Both the position numbers and the translations under genes were made by a program. Of a stretch of DNA of 64,000 nucleotides, positions 43,016 to 53,193 are shown piece by piece; position 1 is the stretch's first letter; every line of letters begins with the position of its first letter. The DNA lies in assembly GCA_948566455.1 (NCBI GenBank), contig CAOYQO010000008.1, forward strand, positions 1 through 64,000, written 5' to 3'. This DNA is from an uncultured Phocaeicola sp. GTDB lineage: Bacteria; Bacteroidota; Bacteroidia; Bacteroidales; Bacteroidaceae. The notes beneath the pieces were generated by a model, which was given only the letters and a program-made list of their open reading frames with translations, did no database searches and had not been told where the DNA came from.

Positions 43016-45607
43016 CTATAAAATATCTCCTTGTACACATGATTTGCTCTTTATCATCTGAGTAGATGGTTGTCCTCCTCCCAATGATATCTGTACTTTT
43101 CCTTTCATGGGTACAGATTTTCCAGAAATATCAACGATAGACAGTTCCTTAGATGTCAGGACAAACTCCACCGTTTGTGATTCTCCCGGCTTCAGATTAA
43201 TCCGTTTGAAGCCCTTCAATGCCCGAATCGGAGTTACAAAATCACGAGGATTGGAAACATACAACTGAGCAACTTCCTCTCCTTCCATCTTCCCTGTATT
43301 GGTGATTTTTGCTGTAACCTTAACTGACTGTTTATCCGGTGACGGTTGCAATTTCAAAGAGGAATATTGAAAAGTCGTATAACTCAATCCATAGCCAAAG
43401 GGATAAACCGGCGTTCCTGTAAAATAACGGTAAGTACGATTCTCCATGCTGTAATCTTCGAAATCAGGCAAATCGTTTACACTCTTATAGAAGGTCAGCG
43501 GTAAACGTCCTGAAGGATTATAATCTCCAAATAACACATCGGCTATAGCTTGTCCGCCAGCCTGACCGCCATACCATGCATTCAGGATAGCCGGAAGATG
43601 GGCAGATTCCCATTCAAGTCCTAAAGCACTTCCTGTCATCATAACAAAAACGACTGGCTTACCGGTTGCATATAATTCTCTCAATAAGTTCTGCTGCACG
43701 GAAGGAATAGAGATAGAAGTCCGGTCACCCCGTTTGAAACCTTCTATTTCCACCCCCATCTCCTCACCTTCTACTTTGGCAGAAAGACCACCCACAAAGA
43801 TAATCACATCCGCATCCTTCACCACAGCAGCAGTTTGTTTGTAATCAGCCTTCCGAAGTATTCCCATATCAAACTTGATTTCTGCATTATCCGCATGTTG
43901 AACATAGCGGATTTCTATCGGATAGGATTTACCCTTTTCTGCATTCAACAGATAATATGAGTTTATATTTCCAACTTTATTCTGCTTTACTCCATCAATA
44001 TACAGTTCTGCTTTATCATCAGCCTTCAGTTCAAAGCAAACCTCACCTGTCTGTTTCGGTGTAAATACAGTACTCCAAACAGCAGACATCTGCCTGGTAA
44101 TGATGCCATCGCCAACATCCTGACCATCTCCCCACTGATAATCAACAGTCTTTTCCAAACGAGATAATCCGGGATTTCCTTGCCACTGCGTATTTTGATA
44201 ATAGTCAGCCTTAAAGCCCTGCTGCCCGTCATAACAGAACAAAGCATCTTCATAAGCTGAGGTGAAAACAAAATCATCAGTCAGATTAACACCTTTCTCG
44301 TAGACCACTTCCACCTGATTGCCCACTTTCTTTTGAATACCTTCCAGTGCTGTAGTTATATGTGACGGATAACCATAGTAGTTAGCAAGCAATACACTTT
44401 TATCATCAGCATTCGGACCGACCACTGCTATCTTCTTTATTTTATTCTTATTCAAAGGCAACAACTGATCTTGATTCTTCAGCAACACAATAGACTGACG
44501 AGCCATTTTCAATGCATGAGCTTTATGAGCGTCACACTCCAGAACTGATAAAGGTATATTTGAATAAGGTACACGGTCATCCGGATCAAACATACCCAGC
44601 CGGAAGCGGATTTCAAATAATTTCTTCAAAGATTCATCTATCTGCTTTTCTGTTATCAATCCTCTGAGAACGGCATCCGCCAATGCCCGGTAAGCTCCAT
44701 TACCACATTCACAATCTGTACCATGCAACACAGCATCCGCAGAGGCTGCAGCTGCATCCTGATGTGTTTTGTGAGTATTATAAAAGTCTTCAACAGCCCC
44801 GCAATCTGAAGTTACATAGCCGCCAAACTTCCAATGATTTCGCAAAATATCCATCATCAAAAGATCATTGCCACAACAGGGTTGCCCAAAGAAGGAGTTA
44901 TAAGCACACATTACTCCCGTCACTTTTCCTTCGACCACCAATTCCTTAAATGCCGGAAGATAGGTATCCCACAAATCATGGTTATTCACTTTAGCATCAT
45001 ACGTATGCCGGTTCCATTCCGGACCACTATGTACTGCATAATGTTTAGCACATGCTGAAGATTTCAGGTAAACTGGATCATCACCCTGAAGACCTTTCAC
45101 AAATGAAACACCAATGGAAGCAGTTAAAAAAGGATCTTCGCCATACGTTTCCTGTCCCCGCCCCCAACGCGGGTCCCGGAATATATTGATATTCGGACTC
45201 CAGTAAGTTAATCCTCTGAATATTCCGGGAGTCCCTTTCCGGGTAGCATCGTGATAAATAGCACGTCCTTCATCCGAAGCATATACCGCCATCTGATGAA
45301 CAGATTCTGTATCCCAGGTAGCTGCCATAGCAATGGCTTGAGGGAAAGAAGTAACTGGATAGGGACTTCTGGCTACTCCATGTAAACACTCATTCCACCA
45401 ATTATATGCAGGAATTCCCAGCCGATCTATGGCAGGAGCGTTATTCAACATTTGAGAAATCTTTTCCTCTAACGTGAGACGCCTCACCAAATCATTTACT
45501 CTTTCCACTATCGGAAGTTCTGGATTCAAGAATTTGCATGTCGCTTGTCCCGCCACTGTGACAGAGAATAAAAGCAAACTGCAAATAAGATTCAATTCTT
45601 TTTTCAT
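43016..45607 (-). CDS. Glycoside hydrolase family 3 with PA14 domain
   Basis: 863 aa with signal peptide (MKKELNLICSLLLFSVTVAGQ). The GH3 barrel has NWWNECLHGVARSPYPVTSFPQ, and the nucleophile Asp lies in GYVTSDCGAVEDFYNTHK (~275). A PA14 insert is at about 470-600 (FKADYYQNTQWQGNPG), and there is a C-terminal Fn3-like domain (GEEVAQLYVSNP). The SDCGA motif and ECLHGV are typical of beta-xylosidase/beta-glucosidase members. Exported, probably periplasmic. Substrate not determinable. Confidence 0.88.
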   Translation of the reverse strand: MKKELNLICSLLLFSVTVAGQATCKFLNPELPIVERVNDLVRRLTLEEKISQMLNNAPAIDRLGIPAYNWWNECLHGVARSPYPVTSFPQAIAMAATWDTESVHQMAVYASDEGRAIYHDATRKGTPGIFRGLTYWSPNINIFRDPRWGRGQETYGEDPFLTASIGVSFVKGLQGDDPVYLKSSACAKHYAVHSGPEWNRHTYDAKVNNHDLWDTYLPAFKELVVEGKVTGVMCAYNSFFGQPCCGNDLLMMDILRNHWKFGGYVTSDCGAVEDFYNTHKTHQDAAAASADAVLHGTDCECGNGAYRALADAVLRGLITEKQIDESLKKLFEIRFRLGMFDPDDRVPYSNIPLSVLECDAHKAHALKMARQSIVLLKNQDQLLPLNKNKIKKIAVVGPNADDKSVLLANYYGYPSHITTALEGIQKKVGNQVEVVYEKGVNLTDDFVFTSAYEDALFCYDGQQGFKADYYQNTQWQGNPGLSRLEKTVDYQWGDGQDVGDGIITRQMSAVWSTVFTPKQTGEVCFELKADDKAELYIDGVKQNKVGNINSYYLLNAEKGKSYPIEIRYVQHADNAEIKFDMGILRKADYKQTAAVVKDADVIIFVGGLSAKVEGEEMGVEIEGFKRGDRTSISIPSVQQNLLRELYATGKPVVFVMMTGSALGLEWESAHLPAILNAWYGGQAGGQAIADVLFGDYNPSGRLPLTFYKSVNDLPDFEDYSMENRTYRYFTGTPVYPFGYGLSYTTFQYSSLKLQPSPDKQSVKVTAKITNTGKMEGEEVAQLYVSNPRDFVTPIRALKGFKRINLKPGESQTVEFVLTSKELSIVDISGKSVPMKGKVQISLGGGQPSTQMIKSKSCVQGDIL

Positions 45608-45690
45608 ACCTTTTTCAATTCAATGTAGTAGCAAAATTACTCTCATCTCATTAAAGGAATCATAAAAAAGAACTTAATACAGGATAAAAG

Positions 45691-46284
45691 TTACCTCACA
45701 AAGCCATTTTTATAATAATCATAAGCAGCATCAATCCTTTCCGGAGTATCAGCATTCAAAAGAAGTAATAATTCACGGGTAAACTCCAAATGTCCGGTTC
45801 CGTTGGCAGTTACGATATTCTTATCGCTGACTGCCTGCTTTTCCTGGTATCCGGCTTCATTAGTATATGCGCTACCTGCGAATTGTTTCAGATATGGAAG
45901 TGTGTTACTGGTATGCTTTACATCGTTCAGGAACCCATGCGCCCCCATAAAGGCAGAAGCATTGCAAATAGCTCCAACTATCTTGCCACGCTGTAATGCA
46001 TCCTGCACAATTGGCACCACCAACTCCGATTCGGGTGATTGCCACTGCATGCCGCCTATCAGAACCAATGCCGCATAATCGGCAGGCATAGTCTGAAAAC
46101 TATAATCCGGCACTGTGCGGAACCCGCCTATAGAACGAACTTCATCCAGCGTCGGGGCAACTGTCTTTGATATATATTTTACTTCGTTACCCGGTAACAC
46201 TCCGGCATTTAAAGAAATAGAAAGGAATGCACCTTCCCAATCGGCATAATTATTCAATAGAAGAAATAAGACTTCCTGTTTCAT
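45691..46284 (-). CDS. DJ-1/PfpI-family protein
   Basis: 197 aa. The nucleophile Cys is in VGAICNASAFMG, with acidic partner in LLLNNYADWEGAFLS. GMQWQSPESE and TNEAGYQEKQ fit the PfpI/type 1 glutamine amidotransferase-like group. It may be a stress-related hydrolase or glyoxalase; specific activity unknown. Confidence 0.8.
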   Translation of the reverse strand: MKQEVLFLLLNNYADWEGAFLSISLNAGVLPGNEVKYISKTVAPTLDEVRSIGGFRTVPDYSFQTMPADYAALVLIGGMQWQSPESELVVPIVQDALQRGKIVGAICNASAFMGAHGFLNDVKHTSNTLPYLKQFAGSAYTNEAGYQEKQAVSDKNIVTANGTGHLEFTRELLLLLNADTPERIDAAYDYYKNGFVR

Positions 46285-46386
46285 TGTTTTCTGTTTTCAG
46301 CGAAATTAAGATGCAACCATGCAATCTTATTTTCTTATGGTTGAAACTCAAGTTCAAAATAGATATAATCTTTTATACTAAACTTT

Positions 46387-46752
46387 TCATACCATTCCGA
46401 AGGATGGTTTTTGGACATGCAAAATGGTTCCTACTCTATGCTGGCAATCGATATGAACACTATCTGCGGACTCTGTCTGTGCAAAGAAATAAAAATGCTG
46501 AGCACTATCCATCTTACAAGGAATTTCTTCATTCAAAGCTTTCCTTTCTGTTTTTCCATCAGTACATCTTACCATATACAACTTATAAGGCAAGTTCTTG
46601 TGAGATGTCCTGACTATAACATCAAAACCAAAGATCCCCTGAAAGCCCATCAGTTTTTGCACAAAAGCATCTTTAGGCGATTCATAAGATACTGAGATAG
46701 TGTCTTGCGCTATCAAAGGCGTCATGCATAAAAAAACAACGCCAATGTACAT
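46387..46752 (-). CDS. Small secreted hypothetical protein
   Basis: 121 aa in frame from MYIGVVFLCMTPLIAQ. The likely true N-terminus is out of register: ATGAAAAAG just upstream is in another frame, and one extra A in the A-run would give MKKAFMYIGVVFLCMTPLIAQ, a normal signal peptide. Either a homopolymer slip or phase variation is possible. No domain recognised; two Cys residues may form a disulfide. Confidence 0.55.
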   Translation of the reverse strand: MYIGVVFLCMTPLIAQDTISVSYESPKDAFVQKLMGFQGIFGFDVIVRTSHKNLPYKLYMVRCTDGKTERKALNEEIPCKMDSAQHFYFFAQTESADSVHIDCQHRVGTILHVQKPSFGMV

Positions 46753-46904
46753 AAAAGCTTTTTCATTTTTTTTAAATTTGTATACGATGCCGCAAATATA
46801 ACAAAAACGCTGATATCATTGTCTCTATATGACAACAATATCAGCGCAATTCACTATTTATTACAAAGATGAAAATTTTTCTATAAATGTCAATGTAGAG
46901 AGGG

Positions 46905-48293
46905 CTACAACGTTTCCTGTTTCAGTTGCTCCACGAACCCGTCAATACGGCGCAACTCCCTGGGAATATTAATACTCTGCGGACAGTGAGGCGAACATTG
47001 ATCGCAACCAATGCAATGATTTGCCTGTCGCAGGCGTGGCACACTACGGTCATAACCAACAAGAAAAGCTTGGCGTGCCTTTCTATAATTCTCGTCTTGT
47101 TGGCTTTTCGGCACATTTCCCTCATTTACACATTTATTATAATGTATAAGCACAGCAGGAATATCAATGCCATACGGACAAGGCATACAGTATTTACAGT
47201 CATTGCACGGTACAGTAGGGTACTTCAACATCAACTGTGCCGTTTCTTCCAGAAACTCCTTATCATCATCTGTCAAAGGAATCAGCGGAGAATAGGTACG
47301 AATATTATCTTGAAGATGCTCCATATACGTCATACCACTCAATACCGTCAACACCAGTTCCGGTGAGCCTGCAAAACGAAAAGCCCACGAAGCCACACTA
47401 TCTTCCGGACGACGCTGCTTAAGGCGTGTCATAATATGAGTAGGTACATTAGACAATCTTCCACCCAGCAATGGCTCCATAATGATTGCCGGGATATTTC
47501 GTTTTACCAATTCATCATATAGGTAGTCCGCATTTACATTACGTCCCGAAGAATGTTTCCAGTCCACATAATTGAGCTGTATCTGTACAAAGTCCCATTT
47601 CACCTCATCATGTAGAGAAAGTGCATAGTCATAAGTATCCACTGTACCATGGAAAGAAAATCCCAGATTACGGATACGCCCAGCCTCCCGTTCCTTCAAC
47701 AGAAACTCCATCATACCATTGTCTATATATCGTGCTTTGAATGCTTCTATTCCACCATTACCGATAGAGTGCAACAAATAGTAATCGATATAATCTGTCT
47801 GCAAATCTTCGAAAGACTTACGATACATAGCTATGGAGTTTTCACGGCTATAATTACTAAAGTTGGATAACTTTGTAGCAATAAACAGTTTCTCGCGCGG
47901 ATGACGTTTTAATGCAATACCAGTAGATTTTTCCGACCACCCCTGTACATACACCGGAGATGTATCGAAATAATTCACGCCGTGCGCAATGGCATAATCT
48001 ACTAATTCGTTCACTGCATCCTGATCAATTATATCTCCTTTCCCATCCGGTGAAGGAACAGTCGGCCAACGCATACAGCCATAACCCAGAAGTGAAACAC
48101 GGTCTTTCTGAGCCACAGAAGTGCGGTAAGTCATCTTATCAGTAGGCACCGGAGTCGATGTACTACCTCCCGGAATCACCCCATCCTTCTGTTTGCAACT
48201 ATAAAGAGTCGCAGCAGCCGTTGTCGTAGCGGCACTGATGCCCACAATTTTCAGAAAATCCCTACGGTTTATATTTTTATTATGTTCTTCCAT
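46905..48293 (-). CDS. Tat-exported aldo-keto reductase with 4Fe-4S domain
   Basis: 462 aa from MEEHNKNINRRDFLKIVG; the twin-Arg signal NRRDFLKIVGISAATTTAAATLYSC also has a lipobox-like Cys. The barrel contains YFDTSPVYVQGWSE (catalytic Asp/Tyr) and YYLLHSIGNGG. The C-terminus carries two ferredoxin-like sets, CNDCKYCMPCPYGIDIP and CIGCDQCSPHCPQSINIP. A longer start at 48317 exists. Last gene of the TonB/ECF/ferredoxin operon (42 bp after the ferredoxin gene by this start). Confidence 0.88.
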   Translation of the reverse strand: MEEHNKNINRRDFLKIVGISAATTTAAATLYSCKQKDGVIPGGSTSTPVPTDKMTYRTSVAQKDRVSLLGYGCMRWPTVPSPDGKGDIIDQDAVNELVDYAIAHGVNYFDTSPVYVQGWSEKSTGIALKRHPREKLFIATKLSNFSNYSRENSIAMYRKSFEDLQTDYIDYYLLHSIGNGGIEAFKARYIDNGMMEFLLKEREAGRIRNLGFSFHGTVDTYDYALSLHDEVKWDFVQIQLNYVDWKHSSGRNVNADYLYDELVKRNIPAIIMEPLLGGRLSNVPTHIMTRLKQRRPEDSVASWAFRFAGSPELVLTVLSGMTYMEHLQDNIRTYSPLIPLTDDDKEFLEETAQLMLKYPTVPCNDCKYCMPCPYGIDIPAVLIHYNKCVNEGNVPKSQQDENYRKARQAFLVGYDRSVPRLRQANHCIGCDQCSPHCPQSINIPRELRRIDGFVEQLKQETL

Positions 48294-48335
48294 ATCTGTT
48301 CTTCTAACATTTATCACTCTATCACATTACCACCT

Positions 48336-49841
48336 TTATATTACTCGATGTCTCTCATGTCCCTCCACATAGATAGCACTGAAAGGGCGTGCCGGACAAA
48401 GATTCTCACAGGCACCACAACCAATACAACGCTCTACATTGACAACCGGAATCTTTGGAGAATCCGGATTATCTACCTCAGACGGAACCATTTCTATCGC
48501 CGCTACCGGGCAATGACGGGCACAATTGCCGCAATTTACTCCATCAGTCAACGGCACACAATTCTTCCTGATCCATACGGCATGACCGATCTGGATAGAT
48601 GATTTATCAGCCAGACTGGTAAGATGAATCGCATCCGTCGGACATACTTCGGCACACTTCGCACATTCCGGACGACAATAACCACGTTCATAAGACATCT
48701 CCGGCTGCATCAACGTCATCAGATTACCGGATGGGCGTAAAACCTGATTAGGGCACACTGATACACAAAGCTGGCAAGCCGTACAATGCTGCGCAAAATT
48801 ACGAATACTCAATGAACCTGCCGGTACAATAGGTGTCGTCCGTTCCGGTATTTTCTTATCCTCAATGACAGCCAATCCACCATCCACTTTTTTCTCCTGT
48901 GCCTTCAGCAATGTACTTGCAGCAAATACGGCACCGGCAGAAAAGAAAGCACGGCGTGCATTGTCCACCTGCTCCGGTGAAACACCCGTCACTTTTTCAG
49001 CCGCTAATGGTTTCTGCACTTCCTTATGAGGACGCTCATAACGGATAGCTCCTTTCTTACATTTACCAATGCAATCCATACAAGCCACACAACGGCTATA
49101 ATCTATTTTATGATTTTTAGAATCAATGCATGCCGCCTTACAATTACGTGCGCACAAACCGCAACCATTACATTTACTCGTATCGATTACTGGTTTCAGC
49201 AAAGAAAAACGTGAAAAGAATCCCAATACTGTTCCTACCGGACAAATTGTATTGCAATATGTACGCCCGTTGCGCCAGGCCAGTACAGCCAAAATAACAA
49301 ATGTCAGAACAGCTATCACAAAAGTTCCCATAGCCTTCATCCAGACATCTACAGAATAAAACATATAGCTATCTGCCCGTTCGACCAAAAGAGCAAGCAG
49401 GTTGTTTCCCCACTGATAAACCGGAGCAAACAGATTAGAAACTATTCGCCCGTAAGAACTATAAGGTGCCAGTAAGGCAACCAACGAACCAACTCCTCCT
49501 ATCAGAGCCAGAATAAATACTCCCAGCGCTCCATAACGCAACCAACTAAGTGCAGGTGAATACGAATAGCGATTCTTTTTCCGCTTTTTACCCAACCATG
49601 AAACTACATCCTGAAATACGCCCAACGGACAGATTACAGAACAATACACACGCCCAAAGAGCAGTGTCAATGCTATCAGGATTATCACAACCCCGATATT
49701 CAGTGCCAACAAAGCAGGCAAAAACTGAATTTTAGCCATCCAACCGAACCAAGCATGCAACGTTCCCGTAAAATCGAGGAACAAAAGCGTGATCAGCACG
49801 AAAAAGAATATGGCAAACGTTAGTCTGATTTTTCGTAACAT
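48336..49841 (-). CDS. Membrane 4Fe-4S protein (NapH/YccM-like)
   Basis: 501 aa. Four or more membrane helices (residues 1-200) with two CPLG/CPVG-type cytoplasmic loops (YCSVICPLGVFQD, YCNTICPVGTVLG), then four to six ferredoxin clusters (CNGCGLCARNCKAACID, CVACMDCIGKCKKGAI, CTACQLCVSVCPNQVL, CAKCAEVCPTDAI, CGNCARHCPVAAI, CIGCGACENLCPARPF). An electron-transfer protein, probably feeding the adjacent Tat-exported reductase. 19 bp from the S-component gene. Confidence 0.88.
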   Translation of the reverse strand: MLRKIRLTFAIFFFVLITLLFLDFTGTLHAWFGWMAKIQFLPALLALNIGVVIILIALTLLFGRVYCSVICPLGVFQDVVSWLGKKRKKNRYSYSPALSWLRYGALGVFILALIGGVGSLVALLAPYSSYGRIVSNLFAPVYQWGNNLLALLVERADSYMFYSVDVWMKAMGTFVIAVLTFVILAVLAWRNGRTYCNTICPVGTVLGFFSRFSLLKPVIDTSKCNGCGLCARNCKAACIDSKNHKIDYSRCVACMDCIGKCKKGAIRYERPHKEVQKPLAAEKVTGVSPEQVDNARRAFFSAGAVFAASTLLKAQEKKVDGGLAVIEDKKIPERTTPIVPAGSLSIRNFAQHCTACQLCVSVCPNQVLRPSGNLMTLMQPEMSYERGYCRPECAKCAEVCPTDAIHLTSLADKSSIQIGHAVWIRKNCVPLTDGVNCGNCARHCPVAAIEMVPSEVDNPDSPKIPVVNVERCIGCGACENLCPARPFSAIYVEGHERHRVI

Positions 49842-49860
49842 ACTTTTATTTTATGGAATA

Positions 49861-50373
49861 TCATTTATAGACCAAATACTTGATAAACAAATAACCGCCG
49901 AGAATCTGTAATCCCATTCCCGGGATACCGATGCGGAAATCCTGGAAAGCAAGCGCAAGGTTACCTACCATTGCCCACTCACCCAGCGTCCCGATAAACT
50001 GATAAGCCAGTACTACCAACGCTAAAACAGGAATAGAGATACGTTTAAAACGATTGGCAGCATATCCGGCAACCACTGCCAGTAAAATAGATTTTAAAAG
50101 GATGGCCGGCAATACTCCTGCAGGAGGCATACCGAAAAGCAGATGGTTCAAAACCGGTGAAAAGACGGCTGTCAGCAATCCAACTTTCCAACCGTATTTA
50201 TAAGCAGCAATAAGCGTAAAGAAATAAATCGGCAACAAAGTAAGACCACCCTGTGGAATAAGATGGCAAAGTTGTGGCAAAACCAGATTACCCAGAATGA
50301 AAAGGGCTGCAGCAAAATATGTCTTCACATTGCTGTAATCCAGTGAATAAAGTCTGATAGTTGTTGTTTTCAT
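49861..50373 (-). CDS. ECF transporter S component
   Basis: 170 aa, highly hydrophobic with five or six helices and the ECF S-component outline (FFTLIAAYKYGWKVGLLTAVFSPVLNHLLFGMPPAG). It binds a small molecule for ECF-type uptake. The substrate is unknown; the TonB receptor gene 12 bp upstream suggests outer-membrane uptake of the same ligand. No ECF ATPase or T-component is encoded nearby. Confidence 0.78.
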   Translation of the reverse strand: MKTTTIRLYSLDYSNVKTYFAAALFILGNLVLPQLCHLIPQGGLTLLPIYFFTLIAAYKYGWKVGLLTAVFSPVLNHLLFGMPPAGVLPAILLKSILLAVVAGYAANRFKRISIPVLALVVLAYQFIGTLGEWAMVGNLALAFQDFRIGIPGMGLQILGGYLFIKYLVYK

Positions 50374-50385
50374 ATAATATTCTTA

Positions 50386-52296
50386 TTAAAAATTGATATT
50401 TACTCCACCCATAAAAGTCGCTTTCGGCATAGGATAGCCTGCATTGATCTCATAACGTTGCGCCAACAGGTTCTCACCACGCACATAGAATGACAGATAA
50501 TTTGTCGCCTTAAAACTTCCCTGCATATCCCATAACACGAAGTTCTCTTTTGTCGCAGCATCCAGATCAGTATAAAGCCCTTTTACATACTGAATGCCCG
50601 TAGATGCACTCCAACGTCCTTTTCTGAAGTTCACTCCTCCATACAGTTTATGCTCTGGAGAAGCCAATACCGGATTTTCCATATGAAGCCAGCTGTAATT
50701 TGCCATCACGCTCCACACCGGATTAAACTGGTACCCTACATTAGCTTCCGCTCCCCAGTTTTCAATCTCGCCGGAATTCTGGTTCAACATACCGCTACCA
50801 TTTGGATTTGGAAGACGTATAATGAGATTTTCACCATTGATATAGAACACATTGAGTCCATAGGACAAACGATTATCCATAAGACGCTGTGAAAAAGAAA
50901 GCTCATAATTCCAAAGTTTCTCAGGTTTCAAATCCGGATTCTGCGGAGGAAACATATACATTTCACGAATGGTAGGATTACGGAATCCTTTACTTGCCAT
51001 TGCTTTGATTTCTGCATTCTCCGGAAGATGGAAAGCCAAACCTACTTGCGGAATGAACTCTGTACCCGTTTGCGAATGATAATCTACTCGTGCTCCGGCA
51101 TCCAGCGTAAGCCACGCAGCAATATCCTGACGAAAATCTACATAACCTGCTACTTCATTCAACGACTTATCCGCCGAAGTTTCACGATGCCCATCAAAGA
51201 ATTGGTTCCATGCCTCACCTCCAAAGTGAAAATAATCAGCTCCTACAGTCAGTCTGTTGCCCTGGAAAAGTTGTATGCTCTGATACCATGATACTCCAAG
51301 CATCTGATCGTTAGAGTTGAAACGATACTGAAGCGGTTCTCCTCCTGGCTGATATCCGTCATTTATCCAGTGATCACCCCAATTATAGAAAAAGCTCAAT
51401 GCACCGGAAGTCTTTTCGTAATGATTCTCCAATGCAAAAGAAGTCATACCACGTGTTATGCGCTGATCATTGTCTATATATGGTTTCATTACTGATCCCG
51501 GATTAGTAGCATTGAAACGAGTGACATTTACATCGCCCCAAACTTTCCAGTTATCCGTAAAGTCATAGCCTAATTTGGCATATCCGCCGTACTGTTCAAA
51601 AGCCATGTCAGCGCGATGTCCATCTGTACGGTTATAAGAGGCAGTCACCGTACTACTGAAGCGCCCTTTCCTTATGCGGTTAGTGACTTCGGTCTGTACA
51701 CTTCCATAGGACCCCGCACCAATGTTGATGTTTGTACGTATTCCGTCTTCCTGCATCTTACGGGTAACAATGTTAATAACCCCACCCATGGCGTTAGAAC
51801 CATAAAGCACGGATGCGGGGCCACGGAGCACTTCCACACGTTCTGCCATCATAGTCTGATATGCGTCGGCAATGGGGTGTCCCATCAGTCCCATATACTG
51901 AGGATGTCCGTCTATCAAAACCAATAATCCCGTAGTGGGAAGACCGGCCTGTGCGGGCCCTCCAATGCCTCTTAAAGACATTTGCCCTGATGCACCGGTA
52001 GCTACACCATATCCCATTACGCCACGTGAAGTGGAGAAAAAGCCCGGCACTTGTGAATTCAACACCGGAAGTACGGAAGTCTGCTGGCTCGCTTCAAGTT
52101 GCGGACGTCCCACTACCGATACGGTCATGGGCAAATGGCGTACATCCGTTTCACTTCGCGTACCTGTTACTACTACTTCATTGATCGCATAACTTCTTGC
52201 TACCTTTGTACTGTCCTTACTGGTTTGTGCTTGTAGGCTTACCGCGCTAATCAGGCAGCCTGTAAAGAATGCAAGTACAAATCTCTCTTTTTTCAT
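50386..52296 (-). CDS. TonB-dependent receptor
   Basis: 636 aa with signal peptide (MKKERFVLAFFTGCLISAVSLQAQ), TonB box region (YAINEVVVTGTRSETD), plug domain (VEVLRGPASVLYGSNAMGGVINIVTR, ~155-180) and a beta-barrel ending in KATFMGGVNINF. Its compact size without a CarboxypepD domain resembles iron/cobalamin-type receptors rather than SusC. First gene of the four-gene operon. A -7 box (TATATTTG) is 40 bp upstream. Confidence 0.9.
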   Translation of the reverse strand: MKKERFVLAFFTGCLISAVSLQAQTSKDSTKVARSYAINEVVVTGTRSETDVRHLPMTVSVVGRPQLEASQQTSVLPVLNSQVPGFFSTSRGVMGYGVATGASGQMSLRGIGGPAQAGLPTTGLLVLIDGHPQYMGLMGHPIADAYQTMMAERVEVLRGPASVLYGSNAMGGVINIVTRKMQEDGIRTNINIGAGSYGSVQTEVTNRIRKGRFSSTVTASYNRTDGHRADMAFEQYGGYAKLGYDFTDNWKVWGDVNVTRFNATNPGSVMKPYIDNDQRITRGMTSFALENHYEKTSGALSFFYNWGDHWINDGYQPGGEPLQYRFNSNDQMLGVSWYQSIQLFQGNRLTVGADYFHFGGEAWNQFFDGHRETSADKSLNEVAGYVDFRQDIAAWLTLDAGARVDYHSQTGTEFIPQVGLAFHLPENAEIKAMASKGFRNPTIREMYMFPPQNPDLKPEKLWNYELSFSQRLMDNRLSYGLNVFYINGENLIIRLPNPNGSGMLNQNSGEIENWGAEANVGYQFNPVWSVMANYSWLHMENPVLASPEHKLYGGVNFRKGRWSASTGIQYVKGLYTDLDAATKENFVLWDMQGSFKATNYLSFYVRGENLLAQRYEINAGYPMPKATFMGGVNINF

Positions 52297-52335
52297 CTTG
52301 AAATAACTCTTTAATTTTATAATAGTTCCCGATTA

Positions 52336-52384
52336 CAAATATAGGGATCGTTACTGATAGAAACCGTAGATAAATTACGGTTGT
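52336..52384 (-). promoter_or_regulatory. Promoter and inverted repeat before the TonB operon
   Basis: TATATTTG at 52336-52343 is a -7 box on the minus strand. AACCGTA/TACGGTT forms an inverted repeat at about 52363-52382 just upstream, a possible operator for the neighbouring LytTR regulator. No riboswitch fold seen. Confidence 0.45.
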
Positions 52385-52417
52385 AAATACCATAATTACT
52401 GATTAACGTATTCTAAC

Positions 52418-53173
52418 TTACGTGTTATTCACTATCCAGGACTTGAACTCGGACGCTTTGTTCTTACTGATATAGATACGTTCGGGAGTTTCTACATCCA
52501 ATGTTACCAGCAAACGGTTATCAAACCAGATCGTTATATCCGTCACGCTATTCCTTGCTATGATGAATTGCTTATTCGCCCGGATGAAATCTGCCGGATT
52601 CAGAGAAGCCATTATCTGTTCCAGTGTTTTGGAGTATGGATACATATTCCCGTCTTTCAAGTAGATACAGGTGTTTTTATCCGCTGTATAAAAGCATGAA
52701 ACTTCTTTCAAACCAATAGGTAACAGCTTATCTTTATATGGAATTAATAACTTGTCTTTATATTTAGGAGTCGGCATCAGTTGAGTCAATTTAGATAAGT
52801 AGTGAATCACATCCTGGTGCGTCAGTTTTTTGTATTTATCCAGCGCCTGTTTTACATCTTCCACCTTGACAGGTTTTAGCAAATAATCAATGCTATTCAC
52901 CTTGAAAGCTTCTATGGCGTATCTGTCATAAGCCGTCGTGAAAATAATAGGAGTTTCCAACTCCATTTTATCAAAAATGGTAAATGCCGAACCGTCCGAT
53001 AAATGAATATCCATAAATATCAAATCCGGTGCAGGATTCGATTGCAGCCAATGAATGGTTTGGGTCACGCTTTCCGTATTACCGACTATTTGAATATCAT
53101 AAGAGACTTCACCAAGAATATCCACCAGATTCTCATAAGCGGCAGTCTCGTCTTCTACAATCAACACTCTCAT
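52418..53173 (-). CDS. LytTR-family response regulator
   Basis: 251 aa from MRVLIVEDETAAYENL; a TTG-start extension to 53185 is less likely. Receiver with LIFMDIHLSDGSAFT (phosphoacceptor Asp ~55) and LLKPVKVEDVKQAL, then the LytTR domain (CFYTADKNTCIYLKDGNMYPYSKTLEQIM...NPADFIRANKQFIIA). Paired with the kinase 20 bp upstream. It probably controls the adjacent TonB operon. Confidence 0.9.
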   Translation of the reverse strand: MRVLIVEDETAAYENLVDILGEVSYDIQIVGNTESVTQTIHWLQSNPAPDLIFMDIHLSDGSAFTIFDKMELETPIIFTTAYDRYAIEAFKVNSIDYLLKPVKVEDVKQALDKYKKLTHQDVIHYLSKLTQLMPTPKYKDKLLIPYKDKLLPIGLKEVSCFYTADKNTCIYLKDGNMYPYSKTLEQIMASLNPADFIRANKQFIIARNSVTDITIWFDNRLLVTLDVETPERIYISKNKASEFKSWIVNNT

Positions 53174-53193
53174 ATCTCTATGCAATTTTGATG

